DNA from: Massilia yuzhufengensis
GTDB taxonomy: Bacteria; Pseudomonadota; Gammaproteobacteria; Burkholderiales; Burkholderiaceae_D
NCBI RefSeq assembly: GCF_900112225.1
Contig: NZ_FOLD01000002.1
Coordinates: 161,367-225,366, forward strand
Length of the DNA: 64,000 nucleotides
Direction: 5' to 3'
Position numbers and translations under genes: made by a program. The notes beneath the pieces are model-generated. The model ran no database searches. It saw only the letters and a program-made list of their open reading frames with translations, and was not told the DNA's origin. How positions within the stretch are numbered: position 1 is the first letter of the stretch; each line of letters starts with the position of its first letter. Positions 44,824-57,304 of this stretch are shown one piece after another.

Positions 44824-45534
44824 CTAGTTGGTAGCCAAGGATAGCATTCCACGCAGTGCAGGCACGACTTCGTACAAGCTGGGCACTTCGCAGGTAGGAC
44901 GCGCCTCGGTCTCGTTGCCTAGGCGGCCCGGGTTGAACCAGCAGCTGTCGATCCCGAAGCGGTTGGCGCCGAGGATGTCGGCGTCGAGCCGGTCGCCGAC
45001 GATGACGGTATCGGCTTTTAAGAAGCTGCGCGCCATCTGCACCGCGAACTCGAAGAAGCGGCTGTCCGGCTTGGCGTGGCCGCAGGCTTCGGAGGTGGCG
45101 ATGAAGGAAATGTGCTGGCCCAAGCCCGAGGCGGCGATGCGCCGGTGCTGGATGTGGTGCACGCCATTCGTGATCACACCCACCTCGCCGATGGCGGCGA
45201 GCGTGGCGCACAGCTGCTGCGCGCCGTCGACCAGCACCACCGTCTCGGACAGGGATTCGAGGTAGCACGCGCTGGCCGCCTGCGGATCGAGCGCCAAACC
45301 ATATCGCTCGAAGGTCGTGCGGAAGCGCTCCACCTTCAGCACATCTTTCGACACGGTCCCCAGCTCGAAACGCTTCCAGAGCGCCAGGTTGATCGCCTGG
45401 TAGTCCAGGAACAGGCTATCCAGGGACTGGTCGAAGCCGAGTGCGCGCATCGTGCGCACGAAAGACAGCTTCTCGGAGGCCCTGAAATCAAGGAGCGTGT
45501 CGTCGAGGTCGAAGAGGAATAGTCTGTGCTTCAT
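44824..45534 (-). CDS. yjjG: HAD-family nucleotidase, YjjG-like
   Basis: A 236-residue HAD-superfamily hydrolase. Motif I is FDLDDTLLDF with both catalytic Asp residues, motif II is VITNGVH, and the later HAKPDSRFF and IVGDRLDAD complete the set. YjjG-type enzymes hydrolyse non-canonical pyrimidine nucleotides. It is 33 nt downstream of pcaD on the same strand. Confidence 0.8.
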   Translation of the reverse strand: MKHRLFLFDLDDTLLDFRASEKLSFVRTMRALGFDQSLDSLFLDYQAINLALWKRFELGTVSKDVLKVERFRTTFERYGLALDPQAASACYLESLSETVVLVDGAQQLCATLAAIGEVGVITNGVHHIQHRRIAASGLGQHISFIATSEACGHAKPDSRFFEFAVQMARSFLKADTVIVGDRLDADILGANRFGIDSCWFNPGRLGNETEARPTCEVPSLYEVVPALRGMLSLATN

Positions 45535-45567
45535 GGCTGCCGCCCATCGTCATTGCAGCCCTTGATC

Positions 45568-46350
45568 TTAGCACGCAGTGAAGAAGCTCCGCAGGCGGGC
45601 GGTGAAGTCTTCGCCGCGTTCGATATTCGACAGGTGCGACGCGTCCAGCTCCTCCATCCGGGCGTCCTTCACCTGCACGGCCAGCCACTGCGCGTCGGCC
45701 ACGGTCGTCACCGGGTCGTGCCGGCCCGCGATGAGGAGCAGCGGAACCGATATGGTGGACACATCGTCCCGCAGGTCGGCATGCGCCAGCGCCTCGCAGC
45801 AGGCGGCATAGCCTGCCGGAGGCTGTTCGCGCAGGCGCCGGACCAGGCGGTCGACTTCGGCCGGCTCGCGCGCCAAGAAGCCTGGGGTGAACCAGCGTGC
45901 GGCCGAGCCGTCGGCCACGCCGCCCATCCCCTGCTCGCGCACCAGGGCGGCGCGCGCCAGCCATCCTTCGGCAGTGCCGATGCGGGCCGCCGTATTGGCC
46001 AGCGCCAGCCTGGCGATCCGGCCGGCGGCATGGATGCCCAGCCACTGGCCGGTCAGGCCGCCCATCGAGATGCCGCAGAAGTGGGCGCGCGCCAGGTCCA
46101 GGTGGTCGAGCAGGCCCACCACGTCGTGGCCGAGGCGATCGAGCGTGACCGGCGCCGTGCCGAGGCTGGAACGGCCATGCCCGCGCGTGTCGTAGCGCAC
46201 CACAAAAAAGTGCGCCGCCAGCGCCGCCGCCTGCCGGTCCCACATGGACAGGTCGGTGCCGAGGGAGTTCGACAGCACCAGCGCCGGCTTGGCGCGGCTG
46301 CCTTCGGCCTGGAAGTAGAGTTGTACGTCGTCGATGTCCGCGAATGGCAT
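45568..46350 (-). CDS. pcaD: 3-oxoadipate enol-lactonase
   Basis: A 260-residue alpha/beta hydrolase that opens 3-oxoadipate enol-lactone to beta-ketoadipate. NSLGTDLSMW near the oxyanion hole, nucleophile GISMGG, RHDPVTT and ASHLSNIE give a complete PcaD pattern. It is the last pathway step found here and follows benD by 10 nt. The CoA-transferase and thiolase steps (pcaIJF) are not in the window. Confidence 0.93.
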   Translation of the reverse strand: MPFADIDDVQLYFQAEGSRAKPALVLSNSLGTDLSMWDRQAAALAAHFFVVRYDTRGHGRSSLGTAPVTLDRLGHDVVGLLDHLDLARAHFCGISMGGLTGQWLGIHAAGRIARLALANTAARIGTAEGWLARAALVREQGMGGVADGSAARWFTPGFLAREPAEVDRLVRRLREQPPAGYAACCEALAHADLRDDVSTISVPLLLIAGRHDPVTTVADAQWLAVQVKDARMEELDASHLSNIERGEDFTARLRSFFTAC

Positions 46351-46360
46351 GCTGGTGTCC

Positions 46361-48669
<2,309 letters not shown>

Positions 48670-48673
<4 letters not shown>

Positions 48674-50040
48674 TTCGCACCGCCTTCCGCTGCCAGCGCC
48701 TTCTTCATGACATCGAGCCAGTAGCGATGCTGCACCGTGTACAGGCCTTCATCTTCCGTGCGCAGGCCGCTCATCACCGGTTTCAGGCCGATTTCATTGG
48801 CTGCATCGTCGGCGCCTTTTACCCAGTGGGTGGCGCCGCGGCACATGTCGTTCCACTGCATGGCGCCGCCCGCATAGCCTTCCTGGCAGGCGCGGAATTC
48901 TTCCAGGTCGTCGGGCGTGGCCATGCCGCTGACGTTGAAGAAGTCCTCGTACTGGCGGATGCGGCGCGCGCGCGCTTCATCCGGCTCGCCCTTCGGCGCG
49001 ATGCAATAAATCGTCACTTCGGTCTTGTCCACCGACAGGGGGCGCAGCAGGCGGATTTGCGAGCCGAACTGGTCCATCAGGTAGACGTTCGGGTACAGGC
49101 ACAGGTTGCGCGAGCGCTCCACCATCCAGTCGGCCATCGGCTTGCCGTACTGCTCCGCGTATTCGGCATGGCGCGGAAAGTTCGGGCGGTCTTCCGGATT
49201 CGCCCACTTGGTCCACAACAGCATGTGGCCGTGGTCGAAGCCGTAGAAGCCCCCGCCCTGGCGGCCCCACTTGCCGGCGTCCATGGCGCGGATCTTGTCT
49301 TCGCGCGCAGCCTGCTCTTCCTTGCGGCGGTTGGTGGTGGCGGCGTAGTTCCAGTGCACGGCGCTCACGTGGTAGCCGTCGGCGCCGTTCTCGGCCTGCA
49401 GCTTCCAGTTGCCATCGAACGTATAGGTCGAGGAGCCGCGCAGCACTTCCAGGCCCTGCGGCGACTGGTCGACGATCATATCGATGATCTTCGTCGCTTC
49501 GCCCAGGAACACTTCGAGCGGCGGCACGTCCGGGTTGATGCTGCCGAACAGGAAGCCCTTGTAGTTGCCGAAGCGCGCCACCTTCTTCAGGTCGTGCGAG
49601 CCTTCCTTGTTGAAGCACTCCGGGTAGCCCGCGTCCTCCGGATCCTTCACTTTGAGCAGCTTGCCGCTGTTATTGAAGGTCCAGCCGTGGAACGGGCAGG
49701 TATAGGTCGCCTTGTTGCCGCGCTTGTGGCGGCACAGCTGGGCGCCGCGGTGGCTGCAGGCGTTGATGAAGGCGTTCAGCTCGCCCTGGCGGTTGCGCGC
49801 GATGAATACCGGCTGCCGTCCGATGTGGGTCGTGTAGTAGTCGTTGACGTTCTCGACCTGGCTTTCTTGGGCCAGGTAGACCCAGTTGCCCTCGAAGATA
49901 TGCTTCATCTCGACTTCGAACAGGCCTTCGTCGGTGAAGGCGCTGCGGTGCAGGCGGTAGTCGCCGGTGGCCTCGTCTTCGACCAGGAAGTCGTCGAGGT
50001 TCTTGGGCTGGAAAGCGCTGACGGGACGGATCGGGATCAT
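48670..50040 (-). CDS. benA: Benzoate 1,2-dioxygenase large subunit
   Basis: A 456-residue Rieske oxygenase alpha subunit that dihydroxylates benzoate. The Rieske centre is CSHRGAQLC...CPFHGW, and the mononuclear iron site has [11 protein letters not shown]. The ATG at 50040 has an ideal AAGGAGAGAGCG site. It follows catA by 11 nt, so ben genes appear co-transcribed with cat genes. Confidence 0.95.
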
Positions 50041-50051
50041 CGCTCTCTCCT

Positions 50052-50972
50052 TCAGGCGGCGGCGCGCGGACGGTCGACCAGCGGGCTCGGTGCGCTTTCC
50101 GTATCGCGGTACAGGCGGAAATCGAAGTCGATCGAGGCGAACGGTACATCGACGCGTTTCGCGTCCAGCTGGGCCGGGTCGCTGATGCGGGTCACTGGCG
50201 GCACCAGGCCTTCGCGGCTGGCAAACGCGAAGTCGTCCCACAGGTATTCGTCGCCGTCGATATTGATTTGCGTGGTCAGCTTGCGGTGGCCGGGGGCGGA
50301 GACGAAGAAGTGGATGTGGGCCGGGCGCTGGCCGTGGCGGCCCAGCTGGTCGAGCAGCTGCTGGGTGGTGCCGTTCGGCGGGCAGCCGTAGCCCCGGGGC
50401 AGGATGCTGCGCAAGGCGTAGCGGCCATGGTCGTCGGTGACGATGGTGCGGCGCAGGTTGAAGTCGCTTTGCGAGCGGTCGAAGAAGGAGTAGTTGCCGA
50501 GCAGGTTGGCGTGCCAGACTTCGACGCTGGCGTTGGGCAGCGGCTGGCCGGCGCCGTCGTACACGGTGCCCTGCATGAACAGCACTTCGGCCTGCTCGCT
50601 CTCGCTGCCGTCGTCGAGGCGGGCAAAACCGGTGCTGCTCGGGGCGCCGGCCACGTACAGCGGGCCTTCGATGGTGCGCGGCGTGCCGCCCTGCAGGCCG
50701 GCCTTCGCTTCGGCTTCGTCGGCGCGGATGTCGAGGAAGCGCTCCAGGCCGAGGCCAGCGGCCAGCAGGCCGAGTTCGTTGGCGGCGCCGGCGGCGGACA
50801 TGTAGGCCACGCCGCTCCAGAATTCGGTCGGCGTCACGTCCAGGTCGTCGATGGCCTTGCACAGGTCGCCAAGCAGGCGCACCACCACTTGTTGCACGCG
50901 CGGGTTGGCCGGCTTGTCGGCGGCGTCAACGACCCAGTTCTTGACCAGGGTATCGATATCGGTGTGGTTCAT
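50052..50972 (-). CDS. catA: Catechol 1,2-dioxygenase
   Basis: A 306-residue intradiol dioxygenase that cleaves catechol to cis,cis-muconate. The iron ligands are in the conserved NYSFFD and GYGCPP tyrosines and the RPAHIHFF histidines. An N-terminal helical domain (about 1-105) is typical of catechol rather than protocatechuate enzymes. It lies 37 nt after catC. Confidence 0.95.
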   Translation of the reverse strand: MNHTDIDTLVKNWVVDAADKPANPRVQQVVVRLLGDLCKAIDDLDVTPTEFWSGVAYMSAAGAANELGLLAAGLGLERFLDIRADEAEAKAGLQGGTPRTIEGPLYVAGAPSSTGFARLDDGSESEQAEVLFMQGTVYDGAGQPLPNASVEVWHANLLGNYSFFDRSQSDFNLRRTIVTDDHGRYALRSILPRGYGCPPNGTTQQLLDQLGRHGQRPAHIHFFVSAPGHRKLTTQINIDGDEYLWDDFAFASREGLVPPVTRISDPAQLDAKRVDVPFASIDFDFRLYRDTESAPSPLVDRPRAAA

Positions 50973-51009
50973 GGCTTGTCTCCTCTAGTGGGATTGGATG
51001 GGTGGAAAA

Positions 51010-51300
51010 TCAGCGGTCATCAAGGCGGATCGACGACGGGTGCCGGCACAGCGGCATGACCTCGACCTGCATGTAGGGCAATAGCGGCAGTGAGGTCAGC
51101 AGTGCATGCAGCTCGTCGACGCTGTCGACATCGAAGACGCTGACGTTGGCGTACTGCCCGGCGATGCGCCACAGGTGGCGCCACTTGCCTTCTTCCTGCA
51201 GCCGGTGGGCCAGCGCCTTTTCATCAAGCTTGAGGCGGGTCGCCTCCTCGGCCGGCATCGCGGCCGGCAGGTTGACGTTCATGCGGACATGGAACAGCAT
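51010..51300 (-). CDS. catC: Muconolactone delta-isomerase
   Basis: A 96-residue protein with the usual CatC length and its FHVRMNVNLP N-terminus and KWRHLWRIAG core. It converts muconolactone to 3-oxoadipate enol-lactone. An AGGAGCTACCC site precedes it, 12 nt after catB. Confidence 0.94.
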   Translation of the reverse strand: MLFHVRMNVNLPAAMPAEEATRLKLDEKALAHRLQEEGKWRHLWRIAGQYANVSVFDVDSVDELHALLTSLPLLPYMQVEVMPLCRHPSSIRLDDR

Positions 51301-51312
51301 GGGTAGCTCCTG

Positions 51313-52428
51313 TTAATGTGATCGGCGCTGCAGGAAACGCAGCTTGTCCAGGTCGACTTCGACGCCCAGGCCGTAACCGGTCGGCACCTGCAGCATGAAG
51401 TCCTTGTAAACCAGGGGCTCAAGCAGCACTTCCTCGGTGAGCAGCAAGGGCCCGAACAATTCCGTGCCCCAGGCCAGTTCGGCGAAGGTGGCGCAGACGT
51501 GGGCGGTGGCCGCGGTGCCGATGCCGCCCTCCAGCATGGTGCCGCCGTACAGGCCGATGCCGTTCAGGCGCGCCACCGTCGCCACTTCCAGCGCTGGAGT
51601 CAATCCGCCGGACTGGGTGATCTTCACCGCGTAGACGTCGGCGGCGTCAAGGCGGGCAATCGCCATCGCGTCGTCCGGGCCGTGCAGGGCTTCGTCGGCC
51701 ATGATCGCCACGTCGAAACGGTCTTTCAGGCGGCGCAGCGCAGCCACGTTGACGGCTTTCACCGGTTGCTCGACCAGGTCGATGCCGCCATCCTGCAGCG
51801 CCGCGATGCCGCGCACCGCATCGAGCTCGCTCCAGGCCTGGTTGACGTCGACCCGCACGCTGGCGCGCTCGCCCAGGGCGCGCTTGATGGCCAGCACGTG
51901 GGCCACGTCCTCGTCGACGCCGCGCAGGCCGATCTTGAGCTTGAAGATGTTGTGGCGGCGCGCCTCCAGCATCTGCTCCGCTTCCGCGATGTCGCGGCTG
52001 GTGTCGCCGCTGGCCAGGGTCCAGGCCACCGGCAGCGCGTCGCGCACCCTGCCGCCCAGCAGTTCCGACAGCGGCACCCGCAGGCGGCGTGCCTGGGCGT
52101 CGAGCAGCGCCGTTTCGATCGCGCACTTGGCGAAGCGGTTGCCCTGGATGGTCTTGCGGATCTTCGCCATCGCCCTGGCCACCTGCGACGCTTCCATGCC
52201 GACCAGCAGCGGGGCGATGTGGGTGTCGATATTGGCCTTGATGCTCTCCGGGCTTTCTTCGCCGTAGGCCAGGCCGCCGATGGTGGTGGCCTCGCCCCAG
52301 CCCTGGATGCCGTCGTCGCAACTCACCCTGACCAGCACCAGCTTCTGGGTGTTCATGGTGGCCACCGACAGCTTGTGCGGGCGGATGGTCGGTACTTCGA
52401 CCAGCGTGGTCTCGATGTTCGTTATCAT
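51313..52428 (-). CDS. catB: Muconate cycloisomerase
   Basis: A 371-residue enolase-superfamily enzyme that lactonises cis,cis-muconate. The KLKIG motif, metal-ligand DVNQAW, VEQPV and IMADEAL segments are in order, and TQSGGLT supplies the base. The ATG at 52428 is chosen for the normal N-terminus; the frame continues upstream into the catR operator. It is the first gene of the eight-gene cat-ben-pca run. Confidence 0.95.
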   Translation of the reverse strand: MITNIETTLVEVPTIRPHKLSVATMNTQKLVLVRVSCDDGIQGWGEATTIGGLAYGEESPESIKANIDTHIAPLLVGMEASQVARAMAKIRKTIQGNRFAKCAIETALLDAQARRLRVPLSELLGGRVRDALPVAWTLASGDTSRDIAEAEQMLEARRHNIFKLKIGLRGVDEDVAHVLAIKRALGERASVRVDVNQAWSELDAVRGIAALQDGGIDLVEQPVKAVNVAALRRLKDRFDVAIMADEALHGPDDAMAIARLDAADVYAVKITQSGGLTPALEVATVARLNGIGLYGGTMLEGGIGTAATAHVCATFAELAWGTELFGPLLLTEEVLLEPLVYKDFMLQVPTGYGLGVEVDLDKLRFLQRRSH

Positions 52429-52436
52429 ATTCTTTG

Positions 52437-52464
52437 CGTATAATCGGGTCGGTAGAAACACAAT
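52437..52464 (-). promoter_or_regulatory. Candidate catB promoter
   Basis: On the minus strand, TTGTGT at 52463-52458 and TATACG at 52442-52437 are separated by 15 bases (16 if ATTGTG is used). They lie just downstream of the operator pair at 52489-52525 in catB direction, as expected for a LysR-activated promoter. Confidence 0.45.
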
Positions 52465-52488
52465 AATCCCGTTAAAAGCCATCGTCCA

Positions 52489-52525
52489 ACACCAAGTTGG
52501 TATCACCTCAATACCTGGGAGGTAT
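52489..52525. promoter_or_regulatory. CatR/BenM-type operator pair
   Basis: ACACC-N5-GGTAT (52489-52503) and ATACC-N5-GGTAT (52511-52525) are dyads 22 bp apart, two helical turns. ATACC-N5-GGTAT matches the ATAC-N7-GTAT pattern bound by CatR/BenM-type LysR proteins. The second dyad overlaps the catR ribosome site, consistent with autorepression. Confidence 0.75.
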
Positions 52526-52526
52526 G

Positions 52527-53444
52527 ATGTTGGAGTTGCGTCACCTGCGCTATTTCGTCGCCGTGGCGGAAGAGCGGAACTTCACGCGGGCGGCCGAGCG
52601 GCTGCATATCGCGCAGCCCCCGCTGAGCCGCCAGATCCAGCAGCTGGAAGAATTCCTGGGTGTGGTACTGATCGAAAAAGGCTCGCGCCCGCTGCGCCTG
52701 ACCGAGGCCGGCCAGTTCTTCCTGGCGCACGCCAAGCCGCTGCTGGACCAGGTGCGCGACCTGAAAACCATGACCCAGCGCGTAGGCAAACTCGAGCGCA
52801 CCATCAACGCCGGTTTCGTCGCCTCCACGCTGTATGGCCTGCTGCCGGACATCATCCGGCGCTACCGCGAACGGCACCCGCAAGTCGAGGTGGTGCTGCA
52901 CGAGATGACCACCATCGAGCAGATGAAGGCCTTGAAGGAAGGGCGGATCGACGTCGGCTTTGGCCGCCTGAAAAGCGAAGACCCGAGCATTCGCCGCATC
53001 CTGCTGCGCGAAGAGCGCATGATCGTCGCGCTCTATCCCGGCCACCGGCTGGCGGCCGGTGAAGCGCCGCTGCGCCTGGTCGACCTGGTGCAGGAAACCC
53101 TGCTGGTCTACCCGAGCACGCCGCGCCCGAGCTTCGCCGACCAGGTGCTGGCCCTGTTCAGCGAAGCCAACCTGACCCCGGACCACGTGGTGGAAGTGCG
53201 CGAACTGCAGATCGCGATGGGCCTGGTGGCGGCCGAACAGGGCCTGTCGATCGTGCCGGCCAGCGTGCAGGGCATGCATCACCGGAACGTGGTGTATCGC
53301 CAGATCGAGGACAAGCACGCGTTCTCGCCGATCTTCTTCAGCGTGCGCCACATGGACCGCACGCCGGAGCTGGAGCAGATGCTGGCCGTGATCTACGACA
53401 TCTACGACGACTACGCCCTGCCGCACACGAAACAGAGCTTGTGA
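52527..53444 (+). CDS. catR: LysR regulator CatR/BenM
   Basis: A 305-residue LysR-type activator, divergent from catB. The HTH (NFTRAAERLHIAQPPLSRQIQQLE) is typical of the CatR/BenM/CatM group and the effector domain is complete. Muconate or benzoate would be the expected coinducer. I chose the ATG at 52527; the ATG at 52524 is equally possible. GGGAGG precedes them. Confidence 0.9.
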   Translation: MLELRHLRYFVAVAEERNFTRAAERLHIAQPPLSRQIQQLEEFLGVVLIEKGSRPLRLTEAGQFFLAHAKPLLDQVRDLKTMTQRVGKLERTINAGFVASTLYGLLPDIIRRYRERHPQVEVVLHEMTTIEQMKALKEGRIDVGFGRLKSEDPSIRRILLREERMIVALYPGHRLAAGEAPLRLVDLVQETLLVYPSTPRPSFADQVLALFSEANLTPDHVVEVRELQIAMGLVAAEQGLSIVPASVQGMHHRNVVYRQIEDKHAFSPIFFSVRHMDRTPELEQMLAVIYDIYDDYALPHTKQSL

Positions 53445-53460
53445 ACCGGCGCGGGCAGCG

Positions 53461-54561
53461 TCAGAACATGTGGCGCAGCCCCGCCATTATTCCGTTCTGC
53501 GCCCTGCCCGCGCCCACGGTGCCGCCGGCATCGAGCGCCACCGCCGCGGCGCCATGGTTATCCATGCGCCCCACCGCCCCGTACACCGCGCTGCGCTTCG
53601 AGAACGCATAGGTCAGGCGCGCCACGAACATCTTGGTGTCGTCGCGGGAATGCTTGACATCCTTTCGCGCCACCTGCGCATCCAGGGTGAGCCCCGCCGC
53701 CAGCGGGTGGCTGAGGCCCAGGTAGTAGAGGTCGGAGTCGACCACGCCCGTCGCCGCATCAAGCGTGCGGTCGATGACGCCCGCTCCCAGCTTGGTCGCG
53801 CCCAGCATGACATACCCGTTCACCGTGATCCGCCGGTCAAACCTGTCGCTGCTGCTCAAGCCACCCGCCGCGCCGGTGTTCCCATGCAGCTTGTCGTAGG
53901 TGGCATTGATCCCATACGCCGCCGTGTCGTAGCCCAGCAAGGCCGTCACCTGGCGGCAGGCCCTGGCATTGCCCGCCACCTCGCCGCCGCAATTGGTCGC
54001 CGACGGGCCGCCCGCCGCCGACGCATCGCGCCCCAGGCTGTAGGTGGCGCCCACGGTCACGCCGCTGAAAGAACCGAGGTAGCCGACCGCGTTGTCGCTG
54101 CGCGCATTCGGCAGGTACAAATCGATGCTGTTGATCGAAAACAGGTTCGGCCCCAGCACATCGCTTTTCGCCGTGGCCAGGAAGGTCATGTTCAGGATGC
54201 GTCCCACCTGCAGCGTGCCCCATTTTCCCTTCAGGCCCACCCAGGCCTGGCGCCCGAACAGGCGCCCGCCTTGCCCCGACACGCCCGTATCGGGATTGAA
54301 GCCGCTCTCCAGCGCGAAGATGACGGAGGTTCCGCCGCCCAGGTCTTCGCTGCCGCGAAAGCCGATGCGCGACGGCAGGCTGCCCGACAGCGACGAGACC
54401 TTGGTGACGGAGTTCCCGGCCGCGTCCACGTTATCGGTGCGGGCCACGGCCGCATCCACGATGCCGTACACCGTCACCTGGGTTTGCGCACCGGCGGCGG
54501 CGCTCCACAGTCCGGCGGCCAGCGCCGCGGCCAGCATGGCCGCCTTGTTTGCTGCTTTCAT
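53461..54561 (-). CDS. Gram-negative general porin
   Basis: A 366-residue outer-membrane porin of the betaproteobacterial OmpC-like family. A signal peptide ending AGA-QT precedes QVTVYGIVDAAV, a family hallmark, and the protein ends in the beta-barrel signature GLRHMF with terminal Phe. The ATG at 54561 has GGAG upstream. It is the last gene of benE-MFS-porin, so it probably aids uptake of aromatic acids. Confidence 0.9.
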   Translation of the reverse strand: MKAANKAAMLAAALAAGLWSAAAGAQTQVTVYGIVDAAVARTDNVDAAGNSVTKVSSLSGSLPSRIGFRGSEDLGGGTSVIFALESGFNPDTGVSGQGGRLFGRQAWVGLKGKWGTLQVGRILNMTFLATAKSDVLGPNLFSINSIDLYLPNARSDNAVGYLGSFSGVTVGATYSLGRDASAAGGPSATNCGGEVAGNARACRQVTALLGYDTAAYGINATYDKLHGNTGAAGGLSSSDRFDRRITVNGYVMLGATKLGAGVIDRTLDAATGVVDSDLYYLGLSHPLAAGLTLDAQVARKDVKHSRDDTKMFVARLTYAFSKRSAVYGAVGRMDNHGAAAVALDAGGTVGAGRAQNGIMAGLRHMF

Positions 54562-54581
54562 ACTTGTCTCCATGTTGTGGG

Positions 54582-55937
54582 TCATGCCTTGGATGCATCG
54601 GCCAGCGGGCCGGTGCGCACGACCGGCGCGCTAGAGGCCGAACGGCCGTGGCGGATGAGGGACACGGCAATCGCCGCGATCACCGCGGGAATCGCGATGG
54701 CGAAGAAGTTCTGCTGCAGCGGCAGCGCCATGCCGACCAGGGTGCCGATCACGATCGGCGCCAGGATGGCCCCGCTGCGGCCGACGCCCGAGGCCCAGCC
54801 GATGCCGGTGGAACGCACCGCCATCGGGTAGAACTGCCCCGCGTAGGCGTAAGTGACGATCTGGGTGCCGATGGTCGAGGCGCCGGCCAGGCCCACCAGC
54901 AGGAACAGCACCGGCGTCGATACCTTCACGCCAAGCAGCGTGATCGACACTGCCGCCAGCGCGTACATCCCCACCAGCACATGCTTGATGTGGAAGCGGT
55001 CCGCCAGCCAGCCGCCGCCCACCGCGCCGATGACGGCGCCGAAGTTCAGCACCAGCACGAAGCTCAAGGCCGAGCCCAGGCTGTAGCCGGCGCCGGCCAT
55101 CAGCTTGGTGAGCCAGGAACTGAGCGCGTACACCATGAACAGACACATGAAGAAGGCCACCCAGAACATGATGGTGGAGAAGCCGCGCCCATCCTGGAAC
55201 AGCTTGCCGATCGGCGCGCCGCCTGCGCGGTCGACCGCCGGCAGCTGGTAACTGTCGCCCTGCTGCACACGGTAGCTGGGTTCCATGCGCACCAGGATGT
55301 CCTGCAATTGCGCCTGGCGGCCCTGCTTGATCAGGAAGGGCATCGACTCCGGCATGCTGTTCAGGATGAAAGGAATCAGCACCACCGGCACGCCGGCTGC
55401 GAGGAAGACCGACTGCCAGCCATGCGCCTCGAGCAGGCCCTTGCCCAGCAGCGCGGCCAGCATGCCGCCCACCGCATAGCCGCTGAACATCAGGGTGACC
55501 ATGGTCGAACGGATGCGCTTGGGCGAGTATTCGGTCATTTGCGCGACCACGTTGGGCATCACGCCGCCGATCCCCAGGCCGGCCAGGAAGCGCATGATGC
55601 TGAAGGTGTACGGGTCGGTGGCCAAGCCCGCCGCCGCCGTGAACACGCTGAACAGGGCCAGGCAGATGACGATGGCCAGCCGGCGCCCGATTTTATCGGC
55701 GATGGTGCCCAGGAAGATCGCGCCGAACATCATGCCGAACAGTGCGGAGCTGACCATGAAGCCCGCATCCTGGGCGGTGACGCCCATCTCTTTCATGATC
55801 GAGGGCAGCGCGATGCCGGCCACCGCCAGGTCGTAGCCGTCGCAAATGATGATGATGGCGCACCAGGCCAGGACGCCCAGGTGGAAGCGATTGAAGCTGG
55901 CCCCGTCGGCGAGCTTGTGTACGTCGATGTGTCGCAT
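54582..55937 (-). CDS. benK: MFS aromatic acid transporter (BenK-like)
   Basis: A 451-residue aromatic-acid:H+ symporter with 12 hydrophobic segments. DGYDLAVAGIALPSI in helix 1 and GTIADKIGRR between helices 2 and 3 are typical of the PcaK/BenK group. A GGAGACAGCAGC site precedes the ATG at 55937. Its context with benE and a porin indicates benzoate uptake. Confidence 0.9.
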   Translation of the reverse strand: MRHIDVHKLADGASFNRFHLGVLAWCAIIIICDGYDLAVAGIALPSIMKEMGVTAQDAGFMVSSALFGMMFGAIFLGTIADKIGRRLAIVICLALFSVFTAAAGLATDPYTFSIMRFLAGLGIGGVMPNVVAQMTEYSPKRIRSTMVTLMFSGYAVGGMLAALLGKGLLEAHGWQSVFLAAGVPVVLIPFILNSMPESMPFLIKQGRQAQLQDILVRMEPSYRVQQGDSYQLPAVDRAGGAPIGKLFQDGRGFSTIMFWVAFFMCLFMVYALSSWLTKLMAGAGYSLGSALSFVLVLNFGAVIGAVGGGWLADRFHIKHVLVGMYALAAVSITLLGVKVSTPVLFLLVGLAGASTIGTQIVTYAYAGQFYPMAVRSTGIGWASGVGRSGAILAPIVIGTLVGMALPLQQNFFAIAIPAVIAAIAVSLIRHGRSASSAPVVRTGPLADASKA

Positions 55938-55972
55938 GCTGCTGTCTCCTTGTTGGTTGGATTTTTTATCGA

Positions 55973-57208
55973 TCAAACGGTCTTGCTTGCCCTGCCCGCG
56001 CCGGGTCCATGCAGCACCCGGCACGCGATCATGCCAATGACGATTCCCCAGAAGGCCGCGCCCAGGCCCAGGAAGCTGGTGCCGGACGCGGTGGCGACGA
56101 AGGCCACCAGCGCGGCCTCGCGGTGGTCGTGCGCGGCCACCACGCCGTTCAAGGTGGCGAGGATGGGCCCGAGCAGCGCCAGCCCCGCCAGCGTGGCGAT
56201 CAGTTCCTTGGGCAGCGCGGCGAACAGCATCACCACCGAGCCGCCGAACAGGCCGGCGAGCAGGTAGAAGCCGCCGTTGGCGATGCCGGCGATATAGCGG
56301 CGGCGCGGGTCTTCGTGGGCGTCGCGCCCGGTGCACATGGCGGCCGTGATGGCCGCAATGGCAATGGTGATCCCGCCGCTGAAGGCCACCGCCAGCGAGG
56401 CGATGCTGCTGGCCGCGATCACCGGCCGCACCGGGGTGTCGTAGCCCGAGGTTTTCAGCACCGTCATGCCCGGCAGGTATTGGCCGGTGAGCGTGACCAG
56501 CACCAGCGGCAAGGCCAGGCTGAAGGTGCTCGACCAGGACCAGGCGGGCTCGATCCACTGGGGCACCGCCAGCTCCAGCTGGAGCGCACCGAGATGGGTC
56601 GTGCCGCTCATCCAGGCCACGGCGACTCCCGTGGCCAGCAGCAGCGCCACGCAGTAGCGCGGGGAAGTCTTCCTGAACAGGAGGTAGGCGCAGATCATGC
56701 ACATCACCAGCAGCGGCATGGTCTTCAGGCCGGTGAAGGCGCCCATCCCGAAGGGCAGCAGGATCCCGGCCATCATGCCGCTGGCCACGCCGGGCGGCAC
56801 CCAGGCCGCCACGCGCTCGACCCAGCCCGACATGCCGATCACCAGCAGGATGAGAGCGGCCGTCAGGTAGGCGCCCACCGCTTCGTTGAGCGACAAGGCG
56901 GGAAACAGGGTGATGAGGAGGGCCGTGCCCGGCGCCGACCAGGCGGTGATGACGGGCGTCTTGAGCCACCAGCTCAGCGCAATGCCGGCCACGCCGGCCC
57001 CGATCGAGATGCCCCAGACCCAGGACGCGAACATGGCGTTCGACACCTGCGCGGCCTGGGCGGCCTGGTAGAAGATGGCGAGGGGACCGGAATAGGACAC
57101 CAGCACGGCGACGAAGCCTGCCACGACCGCCGGCACGACCGAACTGTGCTGCCGCGCGGCGCGGGCGGCGCCCGTCCCGCCAAACCCGTCCTGGCCTTGA
57201 CCCTGCAT
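55973..57208 (-). CDS. benE: BenE-family benzoate transporter
   Basis: A 411-residue polytopic membrane protein of the BenE family. Typical segments are SYSGPLAIFYQAAQAA, TAWSAPGTALL, and GTSFLGLGAAFWG. A GGAGACAGC site precedes the ATG at 57208; the frame upstream to 57298 is not needed. It heads the uptake operon and has the CatR-type operator upstream. Confidence 0.92.
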   Translation of the reverse strand: MQGQGQDGFGGTGAARAARQHSSVVPAVVAGFVAVLVSYSGPLAIFYQAAQAAQVSNAMFASWVWGISIGAGVAGIALSWWLKTPVITAWSAPGTALLITLFPALSLNEAVGAYLTAALILLVIGMSGWVERVAAWVPPGVASGMMAGILLPFGMGAFTGLKTMPLLVMCMICAYLLFRKTSPRYCVALLLATGVAVAWMSGTTHLGALQLELAVPQWIEPAWSWSSTFSLALPLVLVTLTGQYLPGMTVLKTSGYDTPVRPVIAASSIASLAVAFSGGITIAIAAITAAMCTGRDAHEDPRRRYIAGIANGGFYLLAGLFGGSVVMLFAALPKELIATLAGLALLGPILATLNGVVAAHDHREAALVAFVATASGTSFLGLGAAFWGIVIGMIACRVLHGPGAGRASKTV

Positions 57209-57304
57209 GCTGTCTCCACTTGTGATCAGTGCGGATGGTCGCCGGGTGGCGCCTCCTTTGACTGCAGGGTAGATAAACCGGCTGGGCCGGTCCAACACTG
57301 ATTT